DNA from: an uncultured Devosia sp.
GTDB taxonomy: Bacteria; Pseudomonadota; Alphaproteobacteria; Rhizobiales; Devosiaceae
DNA: 64,000 bases
Assembly: GCF_963517015.1 (NCBI RefSeq)
Contig: NZ_CAUQDV010000001.1
Span: 496,001-560,000, forward strand
Direction of reading: 5' to 3'
Shown here piece by piece: positions 9,109 to 17,616 of the stretch. Under the pieces are notes generated by a model. That model was not told the origin of the DNA. It saw only the letters and a program-made list of their open reading frames with translations, and searched no databases. A program made the position numbers and the translations under genes. Numbering within the stretch: position 1 is the first letter of the stretch; every line of letters starts with the position of its first letter.

Positions 9109-10380
9109 CTAGCGCATCCCCGTCGGTGCATGGGCACGGCGAATGCCTCGGGCCATGAGCCAGGCAGCAAGGACCACAAAGGGCGCTGCGACAGACAGCG
9201 TCATGTTCTTTTCCCAATGCAGTTCTTCGAGCGGTCCTGCGAGAAGGTAGCCCACGATGCCGAGAAGATAGTAGCTGATGGCAATGGTCGAGAGCCCTTC
9301 TACCGTCCGTTGCAGCAGGAACTGGCTGCGTGCTGTTTGGGCAATGCTGTCGAGCACCGCTGCATTCTGCATTTGTATGTCGACTCCGATCCGGACGTCG
9401 AGAAGCCCGATCGCGCGCTCTATCTTGTCCGAGACGACGGTGAGGCGCTTTTCCATGGCGGCGCAGGTGGCAAGGCCCGGATCGACACGATTGCCAACAT
9501 AGTGCGTTAGGGTGGAGCCACGGACAGTCGAATTCTCGCGCAGATTGGCAAGACGCATGCGCAGGATTTCGCCATATGCCTGGCCCGCGGCGAAACGATA
9601 CCCCAAGCGCTCGGATAGTTGGCCCGAGCGCACGGAAAGCGCGTGAAGTCCGCTCAGCGATTGCTGCACTGCAGCAGGAGAAGTCGCGGCTGACATGCTC
9701 TCGACGAGGGAAGTCAATTGGAACTCCATACCGCGCAGATCGCCAGCGACTTCGCGGGCAAGCGGGAGACCAAGGAGGGCCATAGTGCGATACGTTTCCA
9801 CTTCTAGCAGGCGCCGCACCACGATCGAACGACGGAGGACGGTGAGCCGGCCAGCGGCGAGTTCGAAACGGGTGAAATGTTCGGCATCCGGCACGAAGTC
9901 AGTGGCGACCTGGCCATTGCCGTTCTCAATGTCGGCAAGGCAGAGGCTTGGCAGATTGAAGCCTGGCACCAGCTTGTCGGGCACGGTGGTATCTGTGGTA
10001 ACGTCAATGCGCATGGCGCCGATGAGCTGGCCCTCGGCAAGCACGTCAAGCCCGATGGCTTCGGGCCAGTTCTCCCAATCATCGAGCGTGCTGCGCCAAG
10101 TAAGGGTGACGAATTCAGTATGGAACTCCCAGGTCACGTGGTTGCTTTCGGTCTCGAAGCTGTATTGGCGGCTGGAATGCATGGGAGCGGGATGGCCCGC
10201 TGCAATACAGAAGGCTTCGAAAGCCTGGAAAACGTGCATCATTGCACCAGGCACCGATGGCATGACGAAAACGAGCCGGCGCACGCGGCAGGCTTCGGGC
10301 ACTATATCGATCGGACGTGCATGCACCTCCGCCAAGATGGCTTGGCGATAGGGGTGGTCGATAGGTAGGGGCGTAGCCAT
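9109..10380 (-). CDS. DUF3422 family membrane protein
   Basis: A 423-aa protein matching the DUF3422 family of alphaproteobacteria in its N-terminal HPYRQAILAEVHARP and the following RLVFVMPSVPG and TWEFHTEFVTLTWRS segments. The middle is helical (LVESMSAATSPAAVQQSLSG and onward). Two hydrophobic helices at the C-terminus (about residues 360-415) anchor it in the membrane, so most of the protein is soluble on one face. Members have no established function. SD-like AGGGT precedes the ATG. It stands alone, convergent with the PQQ dehydrogenase gene. Confidence 0.85.
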   Translation of the reverse strand: MATPLPIDHPYRQAILAEVHARPIDIVPEACRVRRLVFVMPSVPGAMMHVFQAFEAFCIAAGHPAPMHSSRQYSFETESNHVTWEFHTEFVTLTWRSTLDDWENWPEAIGLDVLAEGQLIGAMRIDVTTDTTVPDKLVPGFNLPSLCLADIENGNGQVATDFVPDAEHFTRFELAAGRLTVLRRSIVVRRLLEVETYRTMALLGLPLAREVAGDLRGMEFQLTSLVESMSAATSPAAVQQSLSGLHALSVRSGQLSERLGYRFAAGQAYGEILRMRLANLRENSTVRGSTLTHYVGNRVDPGLATCAAMEKRLTVVSDKIERAIGLLDVRIGVDIQMQNAAVLDSIAQTARSQFLLQRTVEGLSTIAISYYLLGIVGYLLAGPLEELHWEKNMTLSVAAPFVVLAAWLMARGIRRAHAPTGMR

Positions 10381-10756
10381 CGTAGACCCTGAACATCTCT
10401 TGAACGAAGCCTATTGGTGCCGCGCCGTTCCGGTTTGACAATGAGACGTTAGCGCACACTACTTTCGTCGAACGGCTCTGTCTGGCGAACTCGTTACGCT
10501 AACCGTATTGCGGCAGCAGCCGTCGTATCGATGCGCTTTTCGTTTCATACACGCGAGGCATGGCGACGCGCCGGCCGACTGTTTGGTCCACGATGCCGGC
10601 GCGCTGCTGGAACTCCTCCAACAGAAAAATACCGACAGCATGCCGTCCAGCATTGATAGTTGAGTGCTGTCAGTGAAGTGGCTCGGGATAAGGATGGCAA
10701 AGCGGTGGCCGTTCTATCCAGATATCCAGTTTATTGGCGGTCTAAGCTCTGTAGGG
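10381..10756. other. 376-bp region without a supported gene
   Basis: A plus-strand frame without a usable start codon is open at 10446-10665 and ends in codons with gene-like third-position GC (reading DAGALLELLQQ near its end). It could be a decayed small gene. Nothing else is recognised. Confidence 0.3.
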
Positions 10757-10987
10757 TCAATGAAGCCTTGCTCGTGCGTTGCCAACCATTTCGCGCCACT
10801 TCCCGATCAAACGAAGAGCCTGGGCGCTTTCCCTTGGCGGTCGAGACCGTTGGCAACGCAACTGCGCTTCGATGAGCGACAGGGTATCGACGGGAGGGAG
10901 GCCTTGTTCCGTCAAACGGGTCCACGCCATCAGCGCATATTCTGAGAGCGGCTGTGCGTCATAGTCCAATTCAAGCATCTCACCCAT
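10757..10987 (-). CDS. Small hypothetical protein (76 aa)
   Basis: A 76-aa, mostly helical, charged reading frame with no recognised family and no signal peptide or membrane segment. A GGGGGGAG sequence lies directly at the first ATG, so the second ATG at 10978, with better spacing, may be the true start. It lies just outside the left edge of the mobile island. It could be chance; there is no independent support beyond the SD and codon pattern. Confidence 0.4.
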   Translation of the reverse strand: MGEMLELDYDAQPLSEYALMAWTRLTEQGLPPVDTLSLIEAQLRCQRSRPPRESAQALRLIGKWREMVGNARARLH

Positions 10988-11370
10988 CTCCCCCCAGATT
11001 CATTCTTAGGAGAAAAAGAACGCATGCGTAGGAACTTAAAGCAATTCACTTCGGCGACTATCGGGCGCTAGTGTTAATTGACCCGAGAAGCAGAAGTGAT
11101 GCGCCGAGTTTGGGCGCCGACTGCGACTGAGTCTGAATGCCGCGAGTTGCTCGTTTTCCCCATCAACCAGTAAGCTGCTGTCAACTGTGGTGGTTCGACA
11201 CTGACTCCCCGCATTTGCTGGGTCCAGGCATTGGAAGTCCAACTCCACCCAACGGTCTCTCAAGCTGGACGCCGGCATGTCGAAGCTCCTATGTCGAACA
11301 GGTGGAGGCGCCCTTCGCGGACGTCGACACGATGGGCGCCACCATTCGTTTTCTCTTCTGCCGTCGAAAC
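10988..11370. other. 383-bp gene-free left edge of the mobile island
   Basis: No gene supported on either strand. This stretch separates the chromosomal small ORF from the KfrA-like gene and probably contains the left end of the island. I could not find a direct repeat with the right edge by eye. Confidence 0.3.
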
Positions 11371-11988
11371 CTAACCTTCGCCGACCCGATCCGACTTCTG
11401 GGGCAGGGTGATGCGATGCCTCGGATTGTTGGGCGTATTTGCCTTCGATGCTTCGACACCCGCTAGCAGCACTTCTACCCTGTCCAGCGCCTCCTTAAGC
11501 TTTCCGCCGGCGTCGATGCTGGTAGCCGCGGTGGCGCTACGCAATTTCTCGTTCTCCGCCGCGATGTGGATCAGTCGATCTCTTAGCTCGACTCTTTCGG
11601 CGTCGAGCTCGTCCATTCGCGTCTTGATCCGTGCATTAAGGTCAGCGAGGTCGGTGTTCTGCGCAGCCAGTTCTTCGATCTGCTCCTCCTGATCGCTCAA
11701 GGCCTGCGCCAACCGTTCAGTTGCCGCTCTCACCCGCTCCGCCTCCACCGCCATGCCGGCCCGATAGATCTCCTGCACTGTTCCACGTGCCATATCGATC
11801 ACATGCTGGGGAATGTCGTTGTCGCCCTCGGTGGCCTCGCGCAGGCGTTTCAGATGGGCCAGCACGGTCGTCTTGCTGCCGCCTCCGAGAAGGCCGATCA
11901 CCCTATCTGCCGTAGGTGCGACGCCTCGTCGGCGCAACAATTCCACTGTTTCGCGGACTCGATCCAGCGATGCGATCTCAGCACTCAT
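11371..11988 (-). CDS. KfrA-like DNA-binding coiled-coil protein
   Basis: A 205-aa protein from the ATG at 11988 (SD GAGG 8 nt upstream). The N-terminal ~60 residues resemble the KfrA_N DNA-binding domain (LDRVRETVELLRRRGVAPTA, then IGLLGGGSKTTVLAHLKRL). The rest is a long coiled coil (EEQIEELAAQNTDLADLNAR and following), the standard KfrA layout. KfrA of plasmid RK2 is an autorepressor that forms filament-like oligomers. The start overlaps the stop of the upstream AAA+ protease gene by 11 nt, and a 21-bp palindrome lies 22 bp upstream (12011-12031), the likely operator. A related module is fused to the methyltransferase at 23089-24942. Confidence 0.8.
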   Translation of the reverse strand: MSAEIASLDRVRETVELLRRRGVAPTADRVIGLLGGGSKTTVLAHLKRLREATEGDNDIPQHVIDMARGTVQEIYRAGMAVEAERVRAATERLAQALSDQEEQIEELAAQNTDLADLNARIKTRMDELDAERVELRDRLIHIAAENEKLRSATAATSIDAGGKLKEALDRVEVLLAGVEASKANTPNNPRHRITLPQKSDRVGEG

Positions 11989-13915
11989 GATGATCGCCTC
12001 GCTTGCCCAAGGTACGGTACTGTACCGTACCGATGGTCTTGTCATGGCTGAGGGCCACTTCCCACTTTCCTCGGCCCTGCACAATGCGGGCAGCATCGAA
12101 CCCAGAGAGAACGCGATCCTGCAGGAGCGCGTCGGACAGCGCGGTCAGAATGCCTTGGTGCCTGCCGATCAATTGGGTTGTCGTCTTGAAGAGGATTTCC
12201 AGATCGCCGGCGATCCGCGCTGCGAAGTCGCGGTCCGTCAACAGGAGGTTTGCCAAGCTGTCGTGATGGATGAGACTGTCGCCCATACCCAATTGCCCAT
12301 GCAAGGCGGCGGCCAAGCGGGTCGCAGTCCTGAGGTCCGACGTCGCGCCGTCGCTCGGGTCGTCGCCGAAGACGATCTGCTCGGCGGCCCGACCGGCAAG
12401 ATGGATCATGATGCTGGTTTGGATGCTGGCACGGGTTCGTGCACCAGGGGCCTCCAGAAGATCGACCCGGCCGTTCGACTTGCCTCGGGGCACGATGGAC
12501 AACGATCGTACGATCGGAGCGTGCGGCAGAAGGAATGCAGCGAGCGCATGTCCCGCCTCGTGAACCGCGATACGATGCAGCAGGTCGTCATCATGCTCTT
12601 CGAAGTCGGTAAGAGCGCGCTCGAGGAGCCCGACGTTCAGAGCCACGCCATCGGCACGCGCCAGTCGGCGCGCGGTGCGAACCGCATCCATCAGTTCCGC
12701 TGCAGTTGACCCGCTCGCCAGGTCGACCGCACGACGAATGTCGGCACCCTCGAGGTCCCCACGGAGATGGGTCCGCAGGATGTGTGCAATCCCTGGAGCA
12801 TCGGGTCGAGGAAGATGGATAGTTCGCGAGAGACGACCTGGCCTCAGCAATGCCGGGTCGATCGACTCCGGCAAATTGGTCGCCGCCAGAACCACCAGGC
12901 CCGGCGCGCGACCGGTCGATCCATCCAACAAAGTGAGCAATTCGTTGATCACGCTTGTCGTGAACGACCTGTTGCTATCAGCGGCATCGCGCCGATAGAA
13001 GGAGTCCAACTCATCAAGGAAGAGGACTGCCGGTGCTGCTGCGGTCGCCTTGGCAAAGACCGAGTTCAATTCCTGCAGGACCGGTCCCAGATGTCCATCG
13101 CCCTTGAACAGATCGCCGACGGTCAGTTCGATCAAGGGTGCTTGCATCGCTCTCGCCATGACGCGCGCGAACATGGTCTTGCCATGCCCTGGAGGGCTTA
13201 CCAGCAGAGCGGCGCCGTCGAGATCCGATGCAGGAATCCGACCATCGCGCCATGCCTTCAGGTCCTCGATCACCTGCAGACCCCAACGCCTCGCTTCGCC
13301 GAACTCGATGCATTCATCGAGCGGAGGCAGGACCGGCTCGGACTTGCTCCGCGACATCTCGCCGAGCTTGATCAACGCCTGCATCGTTCTGTCGATGGGC
13401 AGTCCCGAGGCGACGCAGCCGCAGACGACGTGCGGGTTGGGATGAGGTACGAAGTCCAGTGGGAACGGCGGCGGAGCAGTTCCAAGGAAGGTCTCCATCG
13501 CGCGCGTCACGGCGTCGGCATCATGCGCGCCGATCTTCATCGTGGCGTCAGCCTGTGCTCGGAACTGAAGCGGAACTTCCCGGATCTGCGCAGTGACTGC
13601 GACCACGACGCCATTGTCCCGCAGTCCGTCCAGCAGGGATTCGCTGGTGGCGATGCCGGCCTCCCCGACGATCGAGACCTGTGCCTCGTCGGGCAGCATG
13701 TGCGACAATGCATCCGCGACCATCGTGATATGGCTCGACGTTGGAACGAGCACGATTGCCGCGTAGGGCCCTCCGCCACGCAAGCGCTCGAGCGCGCCTG
13801 CCTCGAGCGAGGCTTCGACCATGGCCTCACCCAAGGCCTGGCCCATTTCTTGATAGTCGTCGATGCGGCGATGGTCGGCATCGGCCTTCTTCTTCAGTTC
13901 AGCGAGTGCGCTCAT
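11978..13915 (-). CDS. Soluble FtsH-like AAA+ ATPase/M41 zinc protease (paralogue 1)
   Basis: A 645-aa protein with the FtsH catalytic order but no membrane segments. Residues about 50-200 form an unrecognised alpha/beta domain. The AAA+ module follows: Walker A PPGHGKT (~241-247), Walker B VLFLDE (~297-302), sensor-1 ATN and arginine-finger stretch RPGRLSR (~358-364). The M41 protease has HEAGH (~452-456) and a third zinc ligand Asp (~527) in GATSDLRTATRLA, so both activities look intact. The N-terminal domain and linker align with those of the protein encoded at 14903-16834, so the two are paralogues and may co-assemble. The gene follows the 206-aa ORF by 30 bp and overlaps the KfrA-like gene. 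The target is unknown. Confidence 0.85.
   Translation of the reverse strand: MSALAELKKKADADHRRIDDYQEMGQALGEAMVEASLEAGALERLRGGGPYAAIVLVPTSSHITMVADALSHMLPDEAQVSIVGEAGIATSESLLDGLRDNGVVVAVTAQIREVPLQFRAQADATMKIGAHDADAVTRAMETFLGTAPPPFPLDFVPHPNPHVVCGCVASGLPIDRTMQALIKLGEMSRSKSEPVLPPLDECIEFGEARRWGLQVIEDLKAWRDGRIPASDLDGAALLVSPPGHGKTMFARVMARAMQAPLIELTVGDLFKGDGHLGPVLQELNSVFAKATAAAPAVLFLDELDSFYRRDAADSNRSFTTSVINELLTLLDGSTGRAPGLVVLAATNLPESIDPALLRPGRLSRTIHLPRPDAPGIAHILRTHLRGDLEGADIRRAVDLASGSTAAELMDAVRTARRLARADGVALNVGLLERALTDFEEHDDDLLHRIAVHEAGHALAAFLLPHAPIVRSLSIVPRGKSNGRVDLLEAPGARTRASIQTSIMIHLAGRAAEQIVFGDDPSDGATSDLRTATRLAAALHGQLGMGDSLIHHDSLANLLLTDRDFAARIAGDLEILFKTTTQLIGRHQGILTALSDALLQDRVLSGFDAARIVQGRGKWEVALSHDKTIGTVQYRTLGKRGDHHEC
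12011..12031. promoter_or_regulatory. 21-bp perfect palindrome, putative KfrA operator
   Basis: Arms GGTACGGTAC and GTACCGTACC flank one central base. It lies within the last codons of the AAA+ protease gene, 22 bp upstream of the KfrA-like start. Read on the minus strand it is identical to the palindrome at 24181-24201, upstream of the second KfrA-like module. Confidence 0.65.
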
Positions 13916-13945
13916 CTGATGCTGCTTTCGATGCTGTTGCGACGA

Positions 13946-14566
13946 CTAGAGGCGAGCCGAGACCCAGGTCTCGCTGCGGAGCGGTGCCGAACGATCGACG
14001 AGGATCATTCCTTGCGCGGCCAAGGCCAGCACAACGGCGATGGGATCGTCGTGCTCGGGGATCACGTTCGCCGCCTCGACGATCGTGCTGATGCGCTCCG
14101 ACTGGACGTGAACGAGGACGAGGTTCATCTGATCGCGTGAATAGCGCGTGGTACGAGCTTGGGAGATGACCCTGGCAACTGCGCTACGCACTTCGGCCTT
14201 CAACCAGCGCTGGGGGACCAGGATGCAGGTCGTGCGCTCGATGCGCGCTTCGCGCTTGATGTCGAGCAGCTTCTGCTTGCTCTCCAGATTGCGCCAGATA
14301 CGAGTGGGAACGCAGATCGCGGTGATCATCCTGCCGCCCGAAGCCATCCGCACGACCGCAAGGTCGGTCGGGCCAAAACCCATGCTGGAAACAAGGTGCT
14401 CGACGACAGGATCCTCTCCGAGCATGACGAGCCTAGGGTGCGAGAAGATGAACGCCTTCGCCCGTGCCATGAGCTTCCTGTGCTCATGGAAGAAGCGCTG
14501 GGTGCGTGCGTCGCAATGAAAGGCAAATGCCATGCCGGCCGGTTGGGGACGAGTGGTGTGGAACAT
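13946..14566 (-). CDS. Hypothetical protein (206 aa) in the AAA+ protease operon
   Basis: I do not recognise this protein. It is 206 aa, without membrane segments or signal peptide, and reads as alpha/beta with an Arg/Lys-rich middle (SKQKLLDIKREARIERTTC). Its C-terminus (IPEHDDPIAVVLALAAQGMILVD) has the helix-helix-hairpin look of a winged helix, but this is only an impression. The start ATG at 14566 has AAGGA 9 nt upstream. It lies between the two AAA+ protease genes, 30 bp before paralogue 1, so it is probably a dedicated partner such as an adaptor, substrate or DNA-binding subunit. That role is inferred from position alone. Confidence 0.65.
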   Translation of the reverse strand: MFHTTRPQPAGMAFAFHCDARTQRFFHEHRKLMARAKAFIFSHPRLVMLGEDPVVEHLVSSMGFGPTDLAVVRMASGGRMITAICVPTRIWRNLESKQKLLDIKREARIERTTCILVPQRWLKAEVRSAVARVISQARTTRYSRDQMNLVLVHVQSERISTIVEAANVIPEHDDPIAVVLALAAQGMILVDRSAPLRSETWVSARL

Positions 14567-14712
14567 TTTCGAGTCCTTTGACTATCTGTGTCGCCACGCG
14601 TGTCCCCATGGACAGGCATGCGTAAAACCTCCAAAGCGGCACTGACCGCATGCAATAGCTATAGACGAATTCCCCTCAATTGGAATGTACTATATTGCAT
14701 AATGATACAATT

Positions 14713-14910
14713 CTACGACTCGCGGTTAACAACCGGTGCAGTCTTTACTTGCGGAGCCGCCGGACGTCGGCTGCGCTCGATGGCGACTTCCAGGGCGACG
14801 GCGCCTATGGCGACCCTGGCCCGGCGACAGGCCTGTTCAAAAGCCTCGTCGCCCAAGTTCTCGCGGACCGAGGCGAGCCTGGTCAGGATCGTCAGCATCT
14901 GTTCACGCAT
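14713..14910 (-). CDS. Small helical protein (65 aa) coupled to AAA+ protease paralogue 2
   Basis: A 65-aa protein starting at the ATG at 14910, which overlaps the stop of the AAA+ protease gene by 8 nt and has GGAGGG 8 nt upstream, so translation is probably coupled. It reads as one or two helices (MLTILTRLASVRENLGDEAF, then ACRRARVAIGAVALEVAIER) with a charged, proline-containing tail. No family is recognised. A longer upstream reading in the same frame is a shadow of the protease gene. The 146 bp after it, before the 206-aa gene, include an AT-rich promoter-like tract (14684-14712). Confidence 0.6.
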   Translation of the reverse strand: MREQMLTILTRLASVRENLGDEAFEQACRRARVAIGAVALEVAIERSRRPAAPQVKTAPVVNRES

Positions 14911-16834
14911 GTCGAAATCCCTCCGCACCCAAATCTTCGAGCATTTCTGTGACCTCAGCGCCCGAGACGATGCGTTGGCTGCGCAACTTCTCCGCCAATG
15001 CCAGCAGCGCCGAGGAATGCCTTTCGACCAGTTCCTTCGCTTTCTGGTAGAGCTCGTGCAGTTCGGCGTCGATGGATTGCATGAGGACTGGCGATCGACG
15101 TGCGACGAGCAGTGCGTCCTCGGGTTCCGCCAGGTGAACAAGGCTGCCCCTCAATCCCAAACTGACATGAGCGGAAGCGATCTGTTTGCTGGCTTTGGCG
15201 AGGTCGCTGGCCCATCCGCCGCCCGCTCCACTGCTGATCGAGCCAAGCAGGACTTCTTCGGCGGCCCTGCCGGCCAGCATCTGCACGACGGCATTCCGGT
15301 TGACCTCTGGATCGGTGAGACGCGAAGCCGTCGGCTGATAGATGACGCGGCCAGCTGTACCGTCGTCGCCTCCAGTGACGGCCACGCTCATGACATTCGC
15401 AGTGCCGAGCACGTGCGCCGCAAGGGCGTGCCCCGACTCGTGGACGCAAGTCCGCCAGATTTCTTCCGCCGAAAGCGTCGATGGTGGGCAGATCTCGTCG
15501 ATAAGGTCCTGAAGCGAAATGGCACGACCGGTATTGCGGGCCCGTACTCGCGCTCCCTTCACATGACCTGCCGCCTCCGCGCCTGTCGAGCCCACCGCGA
15601 ATACAGCGATGCCCGACAGGTCCTCGTCCTGGAGGTCGGTGCCGAGGTGCTGACGGTAGATGCCGGCGAGGGCGATCTCGTCGGGCAGGTCGATCCAGAT
15701 GACCCTGTCCATGCGGCCTGGTCGCGTGAGAGCGGAGTCCAAGCGGTCCGGATGATTGGTGGCGCCGACCACGATGAGCCGATCCGTCGCAGTCGAAAGT
15801 GCGCCGTCGAGCAATGTCAGCATATGCGTCACGACAGGCGTCCACCACGATGAATGTCGGCTGTCGAGGCGGCTACGATCGGGGAACGCCTCCAATTCAT
15901 CGAGGAACACGATGCAAGCGGGCCCGGCTCGCCTGGCTTCTTCGAACAGCATGTCGAGCTGCTTGATGATGCTGTCGAGATAGCCGGCGGACGAGCTGAA
16001 CATCTTGCCGACGGAAGACGTGATCAGCGGCAGGCCCGTGGACTTGGCCAGGCTGCGGACGAACGTCGACTTGCCCGTCCCAGGCAGTCCGGCAAGGATT
16101 GCATTGCGCTGGATGGCCGAGAAGTCGAGTTCTGCGGCCCGCCATCGATGGAGATCGGAGACGAGTCGCTTCGCCCAGTCCATTGCGGGACCATAACCAT
16201 GGAGAGCTTCGATGGGCGGCGCGGCGCCGACTAACCGATCCGTCTCGGCGGGCCTGGACGGAGCATTCAGACGACGCAGGCATGCCGAAGCCGTGCTACC
16301 GGACCTGATTGCGCCCATGGCGGCGATCATGTCGATCTCGGTCGATCGAATGTCCTTGGCCCTGATGCTCGTCTTGGTGACCAGGCGTACTGCCCTGACG
16401 ATGTCGATGGCTTCGATGCCGTCGATCTCGACAACGATATCGGCCGCCATGCGCAGGTTCGAAGGAACGGGCGTCGTGCTGGGAAACACCGCAATCACGC
16501 GGTCCCCCGTCGAGAGCCTCTGCATGGCCTCGCCGATCGCACGACGCATCGCACCGGGGGTGGAGTCGCCGTCGATGAAGGCCTGCCAATTGGCCATGCT
16601 GCGCGCGGCACCCATGAAGGGAGCCACCCAAGTCGCAGACTTGACCAGGATGATCACGCAGACGGCTTCTTCCTTGTAGAAGCGGTTCCAATACTTGCCG
16701 AGAGCGCGTTTCAGCACCATGGCAGGAAGCGCTCTGCCCATCCGAACGGCCCTGGAAATGGGGTCCATCTTGCCCTGCGTCTTGGGAGTGGTCGGCGCAT
16801 CGTCCTCATCATCGATGTCGATCTCATCGGCCAT
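14903..16834 (-). CDS. Soluble FtsH-like AAA+ ATPase/M41 zinc protease (paralogue 2)
   Basis: A 643-aa protein from the ATG at 16834 (SD GGAGG). It has an acidic N-terminus, an alpha/beta domain (about 55-200) resembling that of paralogue 1, then Walker A GLPGTGKST (~249-257), Walker B IVFLDE (~308-313), sensor-1 ATN, arginine-finger stretch RPGRMDR, protease motif HESGH (~465-469) and third zinc ligand Asp (~544) in WASDLAKASK. No membrane helices are present, unlike housekeeping FtsH. It is the first gene of a minus-strand arm that continues through the 65-aa gene, the 206-aa gene, paralogue 1 and the KfrA-like gene. Both enzymes look active; heteromeric assembly is inferred. Confidence 0.85.
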   Translation of the reverse strand: MADEIDIDDEDDAPTTPKTQGKMDPISRAVRMGRALPAMVLKRALGKYWNRFYKEEAVCVIILVKSATWVAPFMGAARSMANWQAFIDGDSTPGAMRRAIGEAMQRLSTGDRVIAVFPSTTPVPSNLRMAADIVVEIDGIEAIDIVRAVRLVTKTSIRAKDIRSTEIDMIAAMGAIRSGSTASACLRRLNAPSRPAETDRLVGAAPPIEALHGYGPAMDWAKRLVSDLHRWRAAELDFSAIQRNAILAGLPGTGKSTFVRSLAKSTGLPLITSSVGKMFSSSAGYLDSIIKQLDMLFEEARRAGPACIVFLDELEAFPDRSRLDSRHSSWWTPVVTHMLTLLDGALSTATDRLIVVGATNHPDRLDSALTRPGRMDRVIWIDLPDEIALAGIYRQHLGTDLQDEDLSGIAVFAVGSTGAEAAGHVKGARVRARNTGRAISLQDLIDEICPPSTLSAEEIWRTCVHESGHALAAHVLGTANVMSVAVTGGDDGTAGRVIYQPTASRLTDPEVNRNAVVQMLAGRAAEEVLLGSISSGAGGGWASDLAKASKQIASAHVSLGLRGSLVHLAEPEDALLVARRSPVLMQSIDAELHELYQKAKELVERHSSALLALAEKLRSQRIVSGAEVTEMLEDLGAEGFRHA

Positions 16835-17148
16835 GGTTGACCTCCGAGAACGTTGGGGTCGAATGGACATGGGTGGTCGCGCGGCATCCTTGGCCGGCGG
16901 CGACTAGGCTGCCTCCGGCCGGGCCGCCTGTATTGGGATAGGAGTGAGATGAGCGCATGAAAACCTTCTGTCGCTCGGGCTGCGAGCTGCGCAGCGCCAG
17001 GGTGGTCGAGCGTCATGCGGCGAAAGCGGCATGCGAAGGTGTGTCAGGTCGTCGACTATTGAGCTGCGGGCAAGATGACTCGCACCCGATGGCAATTTTG
17101 GTGGCGGACCCTTCGAAGCAGGTCTCCTCAGGCCTCTAGTCGCTGAAC

Positions 17149-17466
17149 TCAGTCGATGCCCGTCATCGCCTGCCGTTCGCGATCTTCGATCCAGGAAATC
17201 AGCACGGATCGGCGAACGCAGATCTGGGAGCCGATCTTGAACAGCGGCAGCGTGCGGCGCTCGACGGCGCCGTAGACCTGTCTCCGTGTCATGCCCAGGA
17301 ATTCAGCCACGGCATCGGCGCCCACGACCAGGTCGTTGCGTAGATCGGAATCGTCGTCATCGCAGGGCAGCGCCTCCGATGCCTGATCGATAGGTTGGGG
17401 CACTGGCGGGAATGCGCCATCGTGTCGGCCGGTCGCGGCCGCGGTCGTCTGCTTGGAATGAAGCAT
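17149..17466 (-). CDS. Excisionase/MerR-like HTH protein
   Basis: A 105-aa protein whose C-terminal half is an HTH_17/excisionase-like winged helix: VVGADAVAEFLGMTRRQVYG, then VERRTLPLFKIGSQICVRRSVLISWI. The first ~45 residues are low-complexity and acidic (DDDDSD). It lies between the protease arm and the tyrosine integrase, all on the minus strand, which suits a recombination directionality factor. The ATG at 17466 has GAGGTGA upstream. It could instead be a regulator of the downstream protease operon. Confidence 0.75.
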   Translation of the reverse strand: MLHSKQTTAAATGRHDGAFPPVPQPIDQASEALPCDDDDSDLRNDLVVGADAVAEFLGMTRRQVYGAVERRTLPLFKIGSQICVRRSVLISWIEDRERQAMTGID

Positions 17467-17616
17467 TGAGTCACCTCGGTCGCTGCGCGCAGCGCAGCAT
17501 CTTAGCCTGAGGCGTCGTGCGGGCTATGGGCCAGGCACGCGTTGGACATCATCTTCGCCCAGCAAGTGGGAGAGGCAATCCGCCGGTTCAAGGGATCCGG
17601 CGGATTTTCTTTTCGA

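Noticed and set aside
10446..10665. A plus-strand small gene ending in a gene-like DAGALLELLQQ stretch
   Set aside because: There is no ATG or GTG with a ribosome site, so at most it is a gene remnant; noted in the gap entry.
12767..14140. A 457-codon plus-strand open frame across the AAA+ protease gene
   Set aside because: It is antisense to a gene with clear Walker and zinc-protease motifs and has no family features; high GC produces such shadow frames.
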